Origin: Salinimonas profundi
GTDB lineage: Bacteria > Pseudomonadota > Gammaproteobacteria > Enterobacterales > Alteromonadaceae
Assembly: GCF_014750655.1 (NCBI RefSeq)
Contig: NZ_JABBXD010000007.1
Location: 1-64,000, forward strand
DNA: 64,000 bases
Direction: 5' to 3'
In this document: in pieces, positions 16,313 to 26,185 of the stretch
How positions within the stretch are numbered: the stretch's first letter is position 1
How the letters are laid out: every line of letters begins with the position of its first letter
Program-made: the position numbers and the translations under genes
Notes under the pieces: generated by a model
What the model was told of the DNA's origin: nothing
The model's input: the letters and a program-made list of their open reading frames with translations, nothing else
Databases searched by the model: none

Positions 16313-17163
16313 GCGGCGCTAGTCAGACGGGTTTTGATGAACTCTGCCAGTGTCTTACTGACCACCGGATGCTGGCTGTCCTGATTAAACAGGCAAATAT
16401 TTACCTTGCCTAAATCAGGCAAAAACCGATGCTTAAGCACGGTCAGGTTGGCGGGCATACTGGCGCGGGCCAGCGCGGTAATGCCCAAACCCTGCTGAAT
16501 GGCCGCGGTCAGTCCGGCCAGATCAGCATTGGTATAGGCGATTTTCCACGCCCGGGTTTGCTGTTTCAATTGCGCTATTACGCGGCTTCGATAAACACAG
16601 CCATCCGGCGCCAGAACCAGCGATATCGCATCACCATGCACAGCCAGCCCGGATTCTCCTACCCACACAATGTCATCCTGCAGCACCAGTTCTCCCTGGG
16701 TTTCTTCATCCGGATTAGCCAGTGCCAGAATTAAGTCAAAACTGTCGCGTTTAGTGCGGTGCAGTAAGTCACGACTTAGCGCTGAAGTCACTTCCAGTGA
16801 AACATCCGGGTAGCGCTTGGAAAACTCGCCAATCAGGCCGGGCAACAGGGTTGACGCAAACTCGCTGGGGATCCCGAGTCTTAGCCGGCCACTTAATGGT
16901 GCGGGCGACAGCGATCTGAATATACCGTCATTCATCTCCAGCAATTCTTTTGCTTTTGGGTATAGCCAGTTGCCATCTGCACTGGGCACGTGGCGCTGAC
17001 CGACCTTGGTGAACAGTTTACGGTCGAGCTGTGCCTCGAGCTTTTTGATCTGCAGGCTTATAGCAGGCTGCGAACGGCCCAGCCATTCACCGGCTTTGGC
17101 GTAACCGCCTTGCTCGATCACACTGACAAATGTGCGTAAGTTGTCCAAAGATAGCTGCTGCAT
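16309..17163 (-). CDS. LysR family transcriptional regulator
   Basis: A 284-residue LTTR. The winged helix-turn-helix (residues 5-65) reads LRTFVSVIEQGGYAKAGEWL then GRSQPAISLQIKKLEAQL; the substrate-binding domain runs from about 90 to the end. It is transcribed away from gcvT, and a CATTA-N12-TAATG dyad (17198-17219) lies between the two starts. That layout suggests self-regulation and control of gcv, like GcvA in E. coli, but the sequence does not prove that it is GcvA. Confidence 0.88.
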   Translation of the reverse strand: MQQLSLDNLRTFVSVIEQGGYAKAGEWLGRSQPAISLQIKKLEAQLDRKLFTKVGQRHVPSADGNWLYPKAKELLEMNDGIFRSLSPAPLSGRLRLGIPSEFASTLLPGLIGEFSKRYPDVSLEVTSALSRDLLHRTKRDSFDLILALANPDEETQGELVLQDDIVWVGESGLAVHGDAISLVLAPDGCVYRSRVIAQLKQQTRAWKIAYTNADLAGLTAAIQQGLGITALARASMPANLTVLKHRFLPDLGKVNICLFNQDSQHPVVSKTLAEFIKTRLTSAA

Positions 17164-17197
17164 AAAGATTTGAAATTCTGATGTTAAGTGCTTTGTT

Positions 17198-17219
17198 CAT
17201 TATACTTTTAAATGTAATG
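17198..17219. promoter_or_regulatory. Candidate LysR operator between lysR and gcvT
   Basis: CATTA (17198-17202) and TAATG (17215-17219) form an inverted repeat with a 12-bp spacer, including the T-N11-A spacing used by LysR regulators. It lies upstream of the gcvT -35 element at 17235, a normal position for activation. Confidence 0.4.
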
Positions 17220-17234
17220 ATAAGAAATTCCAAT

Positions 17235-17263
17235 TTGTTACGAAAGTGTTGTCGCCCTATACT
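17235..17263 (+). promoter_or_regulatory. Sigma-70 promoter of the gcv operon
   Basis: TTGTTA (17235-17240), exactly 17 bp, then TATACT (17258-17263). Transcription would start near 17270, about 30 bp before the gcvT start. The short leader leaves no room for a glycine riboswitch. Confidence 0.65.
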
Positions 17264-17301
17264 TGCGCCATTATTTTGCAATCATCAAAAGGTTGAGATA
17301 C

Positions 17302-18381
17302 ATGAGCAGCAAAACAGGATTACACGCCAAGCATCTGGAAGCCGGTGCCAAAATGGTGGACTTTTTTGGATGGGACATGCCAATCAGCTATGGTTCTCAG
17401 ATAGAAGAGCACCATGCGGTCAGACAAGACGCAGGCATGTTCGATGTATCACACATGACTATTGTTGATGCAACCGGCAGCCAGGCGAAAGATTATTTAC
17501 GCTATTTGCTGGCTAACGATGTGGCAAAACTAAAAGACAAAGGCAAAGCCTTATACAGTGGCATGCTGAATGAAGAGGGCGGCGTCGTTGACGACCTTAT
17601 CGTGTATCACTTTGACGATACTAATTACCGTCTGGTAGTAAACTCAGCCACGCGCGAAAAAGACATGAACTGGTTGCTGGCCAAAGCGGAAGGCTTTGAT
17701 GTGACCATTACTGAGCGCTCGGAATTTGCCATGATCGCGGTGCAGGGGCCTAACGCGAAAGAAAAAGCAGCCACTCTGTTCAGCGAAGCGCAAAAAGAAG
17801 CGGTTGCAGGTATGAAGCCCTTTTTTGGTGTACAGGCCGAAGATTTGTTTATCGCAACAACAGGTTACACCGGTGAGGCTGGCTACGAAATTATGGTTCC
17901 CGAAGCACGTGCGCAGCAGTTCTGGCAGGGTTTGCTGGATGCTGGCGTAAAACCTTGTGGCCTGGGCGCCCGTGATACGCTTCGCCTTGAAGCGGGTATG
18001 AACCTTTACGGTCAGGATATGGACGAATCTGTGTCACCGCTGGCAGCTAACATGGGCTGGACCATTACCTGGGAACCGGCTGACCGTGATTTTGTGGGTC
18101 GCAAGGCGCTAGAAGCACAGCGTGAGCAAGGTACTGATAAGCTGGTCGGTCTGGTCATGACGGACAAAGGCGTTTTGCGTGCTGGTCAGAAAATCAGAAC
18201 AGAAAAGGGCGAGGGTGTGATTACCTCTGGTACATTCTCTCCAACACTCGGCCATGCAATTGCGATGGCCCGTGTTCCTGCCGGCACTGAAAATCAGGTC
18301 GAGGTGGAAATGCGCAAAAAGTGGGTTACAGTAGACGTTGTTAAGCCTAGCTTTGTTCGCAACGGTAAGAGTGTTCTTTAA
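17302..18381 (+). CDS. gcvT: Glycine cleavage system T protein (aminomethyltransferase)
   Basis: A 359-residue T protein, which transfers the methylene group from the aminomethyl-lipoyl arm of GcvH to tetrahydrofolate and releases ammonia. The N-terminal region [20 protein letters not shown], the DVSHMT motif and the C-terminal GCV_T barrel domain (from about 270) are typical. A longer frame starts at 17263 inside the promoter -10, so the ATG at 17302 (after AGGTTGAG) is used. It leads the gcvT-gcvH-gcvP operon. Confidence 0.95.
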   Translation: MSSKTGLHAKHLEAGAKMVDFFGWDMPISYGSQIEEHHAVRQDAGMFDVSHMTIVDATGSQAKDYLRYLLANDVAKLKDKGKALYSGMLNEEGGVVDDLIVYHFDDTNYRLVVNSATREKDMNWLLAKAEGFDVTITERSEFAMIAVQGPNAKEKAATLFSEAQKEAVAGMKPFFGVQAEDLFIATTGYTGEAGYEIMVPEARAQQFWQGLLDAGVKPCGLGARDTLRLEAGMNLYGQDMDESVSPLAANMGWTITWEPADRDFVGRKALEAQREQGTDKLVGLVMTDKGVLRAGQKIRTEKGEGVITSGTFSPTLGHAIAMARVPAGTENQVEVEMRKKWVTVDVVKPSFVRNGKSVL

Positions 18382-18407
18382 CTTTTAACTTCAAGTCAGG
18401 AAAAACA

Positions 18408-18797
18408 ATGAGCAATATTCCAAAAGATTTACGCTACGCGGCAACTCACGAATGGGTACGTCCTGAAGGAGATGGCGTCTTTACAGTAGGCATTTCTGAG
18501 CATGCTCAGGATTTGCTGGGTGATATGGTATTTGTTGAGTTGCCGGATGTGGGCGACCAGGTCAGCACAGGCGATGATATTGCCGTTGCTGAGTCTGTTA
18601 AAGCGGCGTCTGATGTTTACGCGCCTATCAGCGGTGAAATCGTGGCGGTAAATGAAGAGCTTGAAGAGTCTCCGGAGCTGGTCAACTCTGACTCCTACGG
18701 TGATGGCTGGATGTTCAAAATTAAAGCCGACGACGCGTCAGAAGTTGAAAATCTGCTTGATGCAGACGGTTATCAGGCGTCAATCGACGAAGAATAA
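18408..18797 (+). CDS. gcvH: Glycine cleavage system H protein
   Basis: A 129-residue lipoyl carrier. The lipoylated lysine is in [15 protein letters not shown] near residue 65. AGGAAA lies before the ATG. GcvH shuttles the aminomethyl group between GcvP and GcvT. A hairpin with a T run follows at 18830-18857, so some transcripts may stop before gcvP. Confidence 0.96.
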   Translation: MSNIPKDLRYAATHEWVRPEGDGVFTVGISEHAQDLLGDMVFVELPDVGDQVSTGDDIAVAESVKAASDVYAPISGEIVAVNEELEESPELVNSDSYGDGWMFKIKADDASEVENLLDADGYQASIDEE

Positions 18798-18829
18798 TTC
18801 GGACAGGTTCGTCGCAATACATATTTGTT

Positions 18830-18857
18830 AAAAGGGGCTGATTAAACGCCCCTTTTA
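18830..18857 (+). terminator. Hairpin between gcvH and gcvP, possible partial terminator
   Basis: AAAAGGGGC (18830-18838) pairs with GCCCCTTTT (18848-18856). The T run is only four long, then AT, so read-through into gcvP is expected. Confidence 0.55.
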
Positions 18858-18891
18858 TAATTCACTCTTAATTACACGTGCGTATTTTGCT

Positions 18892-21789
18892 ATGTCAGAT
18901 AATGCTTTAACGCTTGCTCAGCTAGAGCAGAAAAATGCATTCGTTCGTCGCCATATCGGGCCGGGCGAAGATGAAATTGCCCAGATGCTGCAAACCATTG
19001 GCGCGGAGTCTCTGGAAGATCTTACCAGTCAGACCGTACCGGCAGGAATCCAATTGGATGAACCTGTTAATGCCGGTGAAGGTGCTACCGAAGTCGAAGC
19101 GCTGTCTGCATTGAAAGCGGTTGCGGCGAAAAATAAAATCAATCGCTCTTTTATCGGCATGGGCTATTACGATACGCATGTGCCAAATGTTATTTTACGT
19201 AACGTGCTGGAAAATCCGGGCTGGTATACCGCTTACACGCCCTATCAGCCCGAGATTGCTCAGGGCCGTCTGGAGGCGATTCTTAATTTTCAGCAGGTCA
19301 CCATTGACTTGACCGGCCTTGAGCTGGCCTCGGCATCCTTGCTGGATGAGGGGACAGCCGCGGCAGAAGCCATGGCATTGGCCAAGCGCGTGTCAAAGAA
19401 CAAAAAAGCGAATCTGTTCTTTATCGCTGATGATGTGCATCCGCAAACGAAGGACGTGGTGGAAACCCGCGCTGAAATGTTTGGCTTTGGTATCGTTAGT
19501 GGGCCGGCTGAAGAAGCGGCTGAGCATGATGTATTTGGTGCCTTGCTGCAATACCCCTCAACCACTGGTGAAGTAAAAGATATCAGCGATATCATTGCAG
19601 CGGTACAAGCCAAAAAAGGTATTGTGGCGGTGGCAGCAGACCTGATGAGTCTGGTGATGCTGAAATCGCCGGGTGAGCTGGGCGCTGATGTGGCACTGGG
19701 TAGTGCGCAGCGTTTTGGCGTTCCGATGGGTTATGGTGGTCCGCACGCGGCCTTCTTCGCGACCCGCGATAAGTTCAAGCGCTCGTTACCCGGCCGTATC
19801 ATTGGTGTCAGCAAAGATACCCGCGGTCGCCCGGCACTACGCATGGCACTGCAGACCCGTGAACAACATATCCGCCGTGAAAAGGCGAACTCGAATATCT
19901 GTACGGCGCAGGTGTTGCTTGCCAATATGGCGTCATTCTACGCGGTGTATCACGGTCCTGAAGGGTTGAAAACCATCGCCCGTCGCATTCACCGACTGAC
20001 CGATATTCTGGCCAGCGGCCTGACCAGCAATGGGCTGGCACTGATGCACAGCACCTGGTTTGACACTATTACAGTGAAAGTCGATGACAAGGCTGCGGTA
20101 TTGCGTCGCGCTTATGAAAAAGGGCTGAATCTGCGCAGTGATATCGACGGTGCGGTGGGTATTTCTCTGGATGAAACCACGACCCGTGACGATATAAACG
20201 CACTGTTCGACGTACTAATAGGGCACGAGCATGGGTTAGATGTCGAAAAGCTGGATGCTGATGTTACGACACAGGGAAGTCGCTCAATTCCAGCTGATCT
20301 GACGCGCACCAGCGACATTCTGACCAATGATGTATTCAACCAGTATCACTCTGAAACAGAAATGCTGCGTTATATCAAGTCACTGGAAAACAAAGACCTG
20401 GCGTTGAACCATTCCATGATTTCACTGGGCTCGTGCACCATGAAACTGAATGCCACCGCAGAGATGATTCCGGTGACCTGGCCAGAGTTTGGTCAGCTAC
20501 ATCCGTTCGCTCCGGTTGACCAGGCGAAAGGCTATCACGAAATGATTGACGAGCTGGCTGAATGGCTCATCAGTATCACTGGTTATGATGCGATGTCGAT
20601 GCAGCCTAATTCCGGTGCGCAAGGTGAATATGCCGGCTTGCTGGCGATTCAGCGCTACCACGAAAGCCGTGGCGAAGGGCATCGTAATGTGTGTCTTATT
20701 CCAAGCTCAGCGCACGGTACTAACCCCGCTTCAGCGCAAATGGTCAGCCTGAAGGTTGTCGTTGTCGATTGTGATAAAAACGGTAACGTCGATTTAGACG
20801 ACCTGCGTGCCAAGGCAAAAGAAGTTGGTGATAATCTGTCATGCGCGATGATTACTTATCCGTCGACGCATGGTGTGTATGAAGAAACCATCCGTGAAAT
20901 CTGTGACATTGTGCATGACCACGGTGGTCAGGTGTATATGGACGGCGCCAACATGAACGCGCAGGTGGGGATCACCGCACCAGGCTTCATCGGTTCAGAC
21001 GTCTCGCATCTTAACCTGCACAAAACATTCTGTATTCCGCACGGCGGCGGTGGTCCGGGTATGGGGCCAATTGGTGTGAAATCGCATCTTGCGCCATTCT
21101 TACCTAACCACCGTGTTGTGGATATTGAGGGTGCCGGTGAAGGTTGTGGCGCGGTATCCGCTGCACCATGGGGCAGTGCCTCTATTTTGCCTATCAGCTA
21201 CATGTACGTGAAGATGATGGGGGCAGCAGGCTTGCGTAAAGCATCACAGGTCGCCATTTTGAATGCTAACTATGTGGCTAAGTCACTGGAAGGTCACTTT
21301 AATGTCCTCTACAAAGGGCAAAACGGCCGCGTGGCGCACGAATGTATTATTGATCTGCGTCCGTTAAAAGAGGGCTCGGGTGTTTCTGAGATGGATATCG
21401 CCAAACGTCTGAATGACTACGGCTTCCACGCGCCCACTATGAGCTTCCCTGTTGCCGGCACGCTGATGATTGAGCCGACTGAATCAGAGGCGAAATTTGA
21501 GCTGGATCGCTTCATTGAAGCAATGATCAGTATCCGTCAGGAAATTGCCAAGGTGGAAAGCGGTGAGTGGGATGCCACTGACAACCCACTGCACAATGCG
21601 CCGCACACACTGGCAGACATTTGTGACAGTGACTGGAACCGTAGCTACGACCGCCAATTGGCTGCGTATCCGGTACCGATTGTTGCACGCAATAAGTTCT
21701 GGCCCAGCGTCAACCGTATCGATGATGTATATGGTGACAGAAACCTGCAGTGCTCATGTGCGCCAATTGAGGCTTACCGGGACGAGTAG
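18892..21789 (+). CDS. gcvP: Glycine dehydrogenase (decarboxylating), P protein
   Basis: A 965-residue single-chain P protein, the PLP enzyme that decarboxylates glycine and loads the aminomethyl group on GcvH. N-terminal and C-terminal PLP-transferase halves are both present. The PLP lysine is in [17 protein letters not shown] near residue 709, followed by the glycine-rich loop. The length equals that of other gammaproteobacterial single-chain forms. No frameshift is seen. It closes the operon, with a strong terminator after it. Confidence 0.96.
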   Translation: MSDNALTLAQLEQKNAFVRRHIGPGEDEIAQMLQTIGAESLEDLTSQTVPAGIQLDEPVNAGEGATEVEALSALKAVAAKNKINRSFIGMGYYDTHVPNVILRNVLENPGWYTAYTPYQPEIAQGRLEAILNFQQVTIDLTGLELASASLLDEGTAAAEAMALAKRVSKNKKANLFFIADDVHPQTKDVVETRAEMFGFGIVSGPAEEAAEHDVFGALLQYPSTTGEVKDISDIIAAVQAKKGIVAVAADLMSLVMLKSPGELGADVALGSAQRFGVPMGYGGPHAAFFATRDKFKRSLPGRIIGVSKDTRGRPALRMALQTREQHIRREKANSNICTAQVLLANMASFYAVYHGPEGLKTIARRIHRLTDILASGLTSNGLALMHSTWFDTITVKVDDKAAVLRRAYEKGLNLRSDIDGAVGISLDETTTRDDINALFDVLIGHEHGLDVEKLDADVTTQGSRSIPADLTRTSDILTNDVFNQYHSETEMLRYIKSLENKDLALNHSMISLGSCTMKLNATAEMIPVTWPEFGQLHPFAPVDQAKGYHEMIDELAEWLISITGYDAMSMQPNSGAQGEYAGLLAIQRYHESRGEGHRNVCLIPSSAHGTNPASAQMVSLKVVVVDCDKNGNVDLDDLRAKAKEVGDNLSCAMITYPSTHGVYEETIREICDIVHDHGGQVYMDGANMNAQVGITAPGFIGSDVSHLNLHKTFCIPHGGGGPGMGPIGVKSHLAPFLPNHRVVDIEGAGEGCGAVSAAPWGSASILPISYMYVKMMGAAGLRKASQVAILNANYVAKSLEGHFNVLYKGQNGRVAHECIIDLRPLKEGSGVSEMDIAKRLNDYGFHAPTMSFPVAGTLMIEPTESEAKFELDRFIEAMISIRQEIAKVESGEWDATDNPLHNAPHTLADICDSDWNRSYDRQLAAYPVPIVARNKFWPSVNRIDDVYGDRNLQCSCAPIEAYRDE

Positions 21790-21819
21790 GGTGTCAGAAA
21801 GTGACAGCTGAAAGGGTAA

Positions 21820-21849
21820 AAAAAGGCGAACCATCAGGTTCGCCTTTTT
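21820..21849. terminator. Bidirectional terminator after gcvP
   Basis: AGGCGAACC (21824-21832), loop ATCA, GGTTCGCCT (21837-21845), with A and T runs on either side. Confidence 0.85.
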
Positions 21850-22008
21850 TATTAGCCTGGCGGTATCTTAAACCGTATAAGAGGCAATGCATTTCACTGC
21901 TGGCCTTCAGCGTCTGAGTGCCCAAGCCTGTTAAATTGGAGGCTATGTGCTGAACGCCTTGAGGCCGGCAGAAGGCTGCTCTTAACGTCAAACTCTTTTT
22001 AGCACTGA

Positions 22009-22587
22009 CTATGCACTTTCTGAAACAGCAGCGGCCAGATGATTGATCAATGCCTGTATGTCATCTTTTGATGTCATTAACTGATTCACCGACTCCTCAT
22101 CCAGTACACTGCCGTTAGCCAACGCGTCTTGCGCTTCAATGAAACCTTTTTCAACACCGTCTTGCATTAGCGTAGTGAAGCTGTTCAACGCCTCTTCAGG
22201 GGATTGCTCCGGGTTTTGCTGTTGATAGCCAGTCAGCAGGGAAGAGAAGCCTGAGCGCAGTACATCGCTTAATGACTTCCCTTCTTTTGCCTGACGAAGC
22301 GCTACCGTTGTGCCGGTTGATTCTTCAGAAGCCTGTAAAGCTTCATTGATATTGTGGGTAACAATTGCTGTAACGGCACCATCAGTATTAGTGCTGTCAG
22401 TGATAGTTAAATCGACCTGATCGGCCGCACTGGTTGGATTTTTTTCAGCCTGACGTTCGGCATTGCGCGCATGTGCCATGGCAGAAACATCTTTGCCTAA
22501 AGAGCCTGTAGCCCCCTCATCTGCGCGAGATGCCTTAAGTTGATGAACTTGCTGACCGAAATTTGAGGAAGCGGCTACGGTTTGCAT
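22009..22587 (-). CDS. Uncharacterised protein, possibly DUF5610-like
   Basis: A 192-residue soluble protein with no signal peptide and no membrane segment. It is rich in A, S, Q, E and T, with a low-complexity N-terminal half. The C-terminal half (about 125-185) is helical, with the pattern ALNSFTTLMQDGVEKGFIEA followed by VLDEE and DDIQALI, which is reminiscent of DUF5610 proteins of Alteromonadales and Shewanella; this similarity is from memory. It has its own upstream region and is convergent with gcvP. No function can be assigned. Confidence 0.6.
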   Translation of the reverse strand: MQTVAASSNFGQQVHQLKASRADEGATGSLGKDVSAMAHARNAERQAEKNPTSAADQVDLTITDSTNTDGAVTAIVTHNINEALQASEESTGTTVALRQAKEGKSLSDVLRSGFSSLLTGYQQQNPEQSPEEALNSFTTLMQDGVEKGFIEAQDALANGSVLDEESVNQLMTSKDDIQALINHLAAAVSESA

Positions 22588-23085
22588 TTACGCCTCTGTG
22601 GTTAAATAAATCTATTCTTATGTTTTCGGCACGATCGCGACTATCTTGAATAAAAATTAGCGTTTTAACTTTCTGCTGATGAGTTCATAGCGTGCGCGTC
22701 AGGAATAAATAAATCTGATCACTATCACTCGCACCTGTACGTCACAGAGGTCAGGTTTACTCATGCGTGAACAATTTTATTAAAAAACAAAGGAGTCATT
22801 GCAGAACAGGCCCGTTCATGCCATTTAAGAAACACGTGAACCTGACCTGATTCACACATTCGCTATCCGTACTCGAAGCTGCTGTGATTATAAAAAGCTG
22901 TTTAAATTTCGCGCGACGCATTAGCAGATCTATCCACACTATAATCATTTCATATGGTTGCGTACTGATCATATTTTTAACATTAAATTTGTATAATTTT
23001 TAACCTGATCAAATATTGTCGGCGTAACGGATTGATAGGTATAGCCACCTGCAAGAGAACACGACAACGCAAAACGAGGATTAGG
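22588..23085. other. AT-rich gene-free region before the PEP-CTERM gene
   Basis: No gene is supported. It contains an inverted repeat of 10 bp (AGGTCAGGTT at 22748-22757, AACCTGACCT at 22839-22848) and a good -10 element TATAAT at 22992-22997, about 90 bp before the PEP-CTERM gene, without a convincing -35. Confidence 0.5.
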
Positions 23086-23739
23086 ATGATGAAAAAAATA
23101 ATGATTGGTGCGGCAGTTGGTGCTGCGCTTTTATGTAACGGAGCGGCATTTGCTGAGCCCATTATGGGCGGGCAGACAAATGTAGAAGTGACGGCGCCTT
23201 TAGCGGATCTTGGGATAACTCCGGCACTGCTTGGCGGAGAACTGGTTTCTGCAGATCCGCTGACATTGGGGTTTGATATCACCGGCGGTGACCTAGACTT
23301 TACAACACTTGCCGGCACCATTGAACATGAAGGGGCCAGTATTAGCCTGACCGACGATATGGGCAATGATGATGACAGTGATGATGTTACGGTTGTACTC
23401 AGCGACTTTTTGATTAATACCAGTACAGCAATTTTGTCTGCTGATGTAAACGGCGGTGGTATGGTTGATTTATTCAGTCTGGATTTGACCGGGCTGGATG
23501 CTGCAGCAGTCACTGACTTGTTTAACCCGCAAATTTCACTTAACTTCCTGGATGCAGCGAGTGGACTGTTAGAGGATACGTTTGGTCTGGAAGAAGGCAC
23601 TCTGATGGGCGCGCAGTTTGGCCTGGCAGCCACGGCGCCAATGGCTATGTCAGCGGATGTTTCCGAACCTGCTCTATTCGGGGCTTTAGCGGGTGGGTTC
23701 TTTGGTCTGGCGATGTACAGACGCCGACGTCAACAGTAG
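23086..23739 (+). CDS. PEP-CTERM sorting domain protein (variant signal)
   Basis: A 217-residue exported protein. The signal peptide ends at AAFAEP (about residue 22). The body is acidic, rich in G, D, L and T. The C-terminal 23 residues carry the PEP-CTERM layout: SEPALFGALAGGFFGLAMY followed by RRRR, that is a short SEP motif, a hydrophobic helix and a basic cluster. This signal is cleaved by an exosortase (EpsH type), none of which lies in the window. The start was moved to the ATG at 23086, which has CGAGGA upstream. Ligand and function are unknown. Confidence 0.78.
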   Translation: MMKKIMIGAAVGAALLCNGAAFAEPIMGGQTNVEVTAPLADLGITPALLGGELVSADPLTLGFDITGGDLDFTTLAGTIEHEGASISLTDDMGNDDDSDDVTVVLSDFLINTSTAILSADVNGGGMVDLFSLDLTGLDAAAVTDLFNPQISLNFLDAASGLLEDTFGLEEGTLMGAQFGLAATAPMAMSADVSEPALFGALAGGFFGLAMYRRRRQQ

Positions 23740-24062
23740 CCTCCACTATATACATATCTACATACAGGCTTCCGTTGGCGTAATAAAAGGGCCTGTTTTA
23801 TTCCTACCGTATGAATATCGCCATTTCAATCACATCATAGTTTTTCGAGCATAAATCGGCTTGCTAATACTTTGTTACATATCAGAAGTCCAATTTAAGC
23901 TGCTGATTTTTATCTGCTTATTCTCACTCTATATTTTCTGAACGGCAATTCTCAATAATTTTAAGAACATTCGCTTTCTGCTTTTGTCATACTCACGGCT
24001 CTGCAAAAGCTTTACTGCTTATTGGTTATCGCAGAGCATTAAATTAACTACAAGGATACGTT
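23740..24062. other. Gene-free spacer after the PEP-CTERM gene
   Basis: AT-rich. A weak terminator is possible at 23764-23800 (ACAGGC with GCCTGT, then TTTTATT), though its loop is long. Nothing else is recognised except the leader of the next gene. Confidence 0.4.
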
Positions 24063-24623
24063 ATGCAAAGGAATACTTTTGCCGCGCTGGTATTCGCCGG
24101 CTGCGCTTTTTCTTCATCAGCCGTCGCTGCAGCCGATAATATTTATGTAGGAGGGAATATCAGTCGTCAGACGATTGATGCAGATGGCAGAGATTTTAAT
24201 GTGGTCAGTATCGTAGGCGGATATAAGTTTGGTGAGTACTGGTCGTTTGAGACGCGTTTGGGTAAAGGCGTATCAGATTATTCCAGGGATGATCTCTTCG
24301 AAGGAATAAGCCAGCTCTATAAAGAGGAAATTGACTGGCAGATTTCGACCAATATTCGCGGAGCTTATCCAGTCACCGAAAACTTAAGCGTATTTGCGCT
24401 GGTGGGATACTCACAGACGCAAAGAGAGATAACTAGTAATAGCGACGTCTTGGACAATTATTCTTTTGAGACAAAAGGTATTAATTACGGCGCAGGCTTG
24501 CAATATCAGCTATCTGAGCATATTTCTGCAACATTGGAATATCAGATTATGCCAGAACTTGAGGTGTATAACGGCGAAATTGACTGGGACAGTCTGGCGC
24601 TGGGTGTACAATATCATTTCTGA
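24063..24623 (+). CDS. Small outer membrane beta-barrel protein
   Basis: A 186-residue protein with a signal peptide (cleavage near AVAAAD, residue 24) and an eight-strand-like beta-barrel pattern of the OmpA/OmpW-like porin fold: NIYVGGNISRQ, VSIVGGYKFGEYWSFETRLG, YGAGLQYQLSEHISATLEY and the terminal LGVQYHF ending in phenylalanine. CAAGGA precedes the ATG. No gate or ligand site is evident. Confidence 0.75.
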   Translation: MQRNTFAALVFAGCAFSSSAVAAADNIYVGGNISRQTIDADGRDFNVVSIVGGYKFGEYWSFETRLGKGVSDYSRDDLFEGISQLYKEEIDWQISTNIRGAYPVTENLSVFALVGYSQTQREITSNSDVLDNYSFETKGINYGAGLQYQLSEHISATLEYQIMPELEVYNGEIDWDSLALGVQYHF

Positions 24624-24866
24624 CCGCTTCTGGTTATTTCTTTGCGGGCCTCAGCGCCCGCTCATTGGCCATTTTCATCCTTTTCCTTCTGTTAATTCTG
24701 TTAGCTAATTTCCACAGCTTTGCGTTTAACCCGCCACATTACGTAATCATAATAATCCTTTTACGGCTTACATTCGTTTGAATGGGTGATTATTTTTGAT
24801 GACATCTTCGGTACACCGCTTGGTGGGGAAGATGATGACATTTTAGTCACCACAACAGGAGACACT

Positions 24867-25373
24867 ATGAGTAACACAAACGGCTTTACCGCTCCGGGTA
24901 TGAACGAAGAATCGGCAACACGCACTGTAAAAGTACTAACGCAGCGTTTGACTGCCTTACTGGACTTGCAACTGACCCTGAAGCATATTCACTGGAACGT
25001 CGTCGGCCCGAATTTCATCGGTGTGCATGAAATGCTGGATCCGCAGGTGGATGCAGTACGTGAAATGACAGATACCATTGCTGAGCGCATCGCGACATTA
25101 GGCGGCGTTCCCAAGGGCACGCCGAAAGCGATTGTCGATTCTCGTAGCTGGGACGATTATGATATCGGCAGAGCGCTGGTAAACGATCACCTCGTTGCAC
25201 TGGATAAAGTCTACACGGGCGTCAATGGTGATCACCGTGATGCCATTGAAGTGCTGGGCGAATTAGATCCGGTTTCTGAAGATATGGTAACCGGCCAATT
25301 AGCTGCTTTAGAACAATTCCAGTGGTTTGTCCGTGCTCATATTGAGTCGGCAAGCGGCGAACTAAAAAACTGA
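24867..25373 (+). CDS. dps: Dps family DNA-binding ferritin-like protein
   Basis: A 168-residue Dps, a dodecameric mini-ferritin that oxidises iron with peroxide and shields DNA in stress. The ferroxidase signature is complete: LKHIHWNVVGPNFIGVHEML, then MTDTIAERI. The C-terminal helix FQWFVRAHIES is typical. A longer frame begins at 24786, but AGGAG five bases before the ATG at 24867 and the usual MSNTN start support the shorter form. A strong terminator follows. The perfect dyad ATTACGTAAT (24738-24747) lies upstream and could be regulatory. Confidence 0.92.
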   Translation: MSNTNGFTAPGMNEESATRTVKVLTQRLTALLDLQLTLKHIHWNVVGPNFIGVHEMLDPQVDAVREMTDTIAERIATLGGVPKGTPKAIVDSRSWDDYDIGRALVNDHLVALDKVYTGVNGDHRDAIEVLGELDPVSEDMVTGQLAALEQFQWFVRAHIESASGELKN

Positions 25374-25401
25374 TTGCTTTAGTAAATCTGTTTTAATAAA
25401 T

Positions 25402-25431
25402 AAAAAGGCTGACATTCGTCAGCCTTTTTTT
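25402..25431. terminator. Terminator after dps (bidirectional)
   Basis: AAAAAGGCTGAC (25402-25413), loop ATTC, GTCAGCCTTTTTTT (25418-25431). It also serves the convergent gene that ends at 25459. Confidence 0.85.
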
Positions 25432-25458
25432 GTATTCACTGTTATTAAGTAGTGTTAA

Positions 25459-26016
25459 TCAGGGGGCTGATTCTCTATCTTCAGCGCTTTCATCCTCTTC
25501 GCTGTACATGCTTAAGGAACCAAATGCTTTACTGTGCGCATTTTTAAAATTTTCATCTGCGGCCTTAAAATGTTTCCAGTATTCAGCGAATTCTTCGTTG
25601 GTGGCCAGCATGGTTTTGATAGTCTGGGTGAGTTCTTTTTTACGGTCACGTTGCTCTTTGTTACCCATTTTTGCTACTCGTTCAGCACCAAGCATATTCC
25701 CGCGGGAAATTTCTTCATCAACTATTTCTTTTTCAATGCGCCAGTCAAACGCGCTCTTGCACACTTCTCGCCACACGCGTGTACCTTTAGGGGCAACGCG
25801 TTTGCATTCAAATTTTAAGTCATCATCCTGCACAATCTCATTAAAATAACGCATAAACGCGTGTCGTTTCTCTTCACGTAAACTGAAATATAGCTGTAGC
25901 GGTTTTTTCCCCGTTACCTCTATCGTCTCTATCGGTTTGGTTTCGTCAGATAGCGCCGCGCCAGGCGCAGTACTTAATAGTAGAAGGAACACAAAGTGAT
26001 GATGGATGGATGGCAT
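25459..26016 (-). CDS. Uncharacterised secreted protein
   Basis: A 185-residue protein with a signal peptide (LLLLSTAPGAALS, cleavage about residue 22). After it comes ETIEVTGKKPLQLYF, then a helical, charged domain with two cysteines (FECK and EVCKSAF) that could form a disulfide, and an acidic tail (EEDESAEDRESAP). The IEVTGKK start resembles the N terminus of TonB-dependent receptor plugs, but no plug or barrel follows. No family is recognised. Confidence 0.65.
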   Translation of the reverse strand: MPSIHHHFVFLLLLSTAPGAALSDETKPIETIEVTGKKPLQLYFSLREEKRHAFMRYFNEIVQDDDLKFECKRVAPKGTRVWREVCKSAFDWRIEKEIVDEEISRGNMLGAERVAKMGNKEQRDRKKELTQTIKTMLATNEEFAEYWKHFKAADENFKNAHSKAFGSLSMYSEEDESAEDRESAP

Positions 26017-26185
26017 AAGATTCTCCCTGATTGATTTATCCCTTTAGAGTAGCTACTCGTGAATAATGCATCCTTTCAGGAGTATGCTTTATATACAGTA
26101 GCGCGGGTGCTATACAGTCGCAAGGCCGATCAAAATTGTGTAAGTAGTCGTAAAAAGGTAAATCGTTTTAACCGGTAATTTATTA

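Noticed and set aside
17164..17301. Glycine riboswitch before gcvT
   Set aside because: The promoter leaves only about 30 nt of leader and no tandem aptamer motifs are seen.
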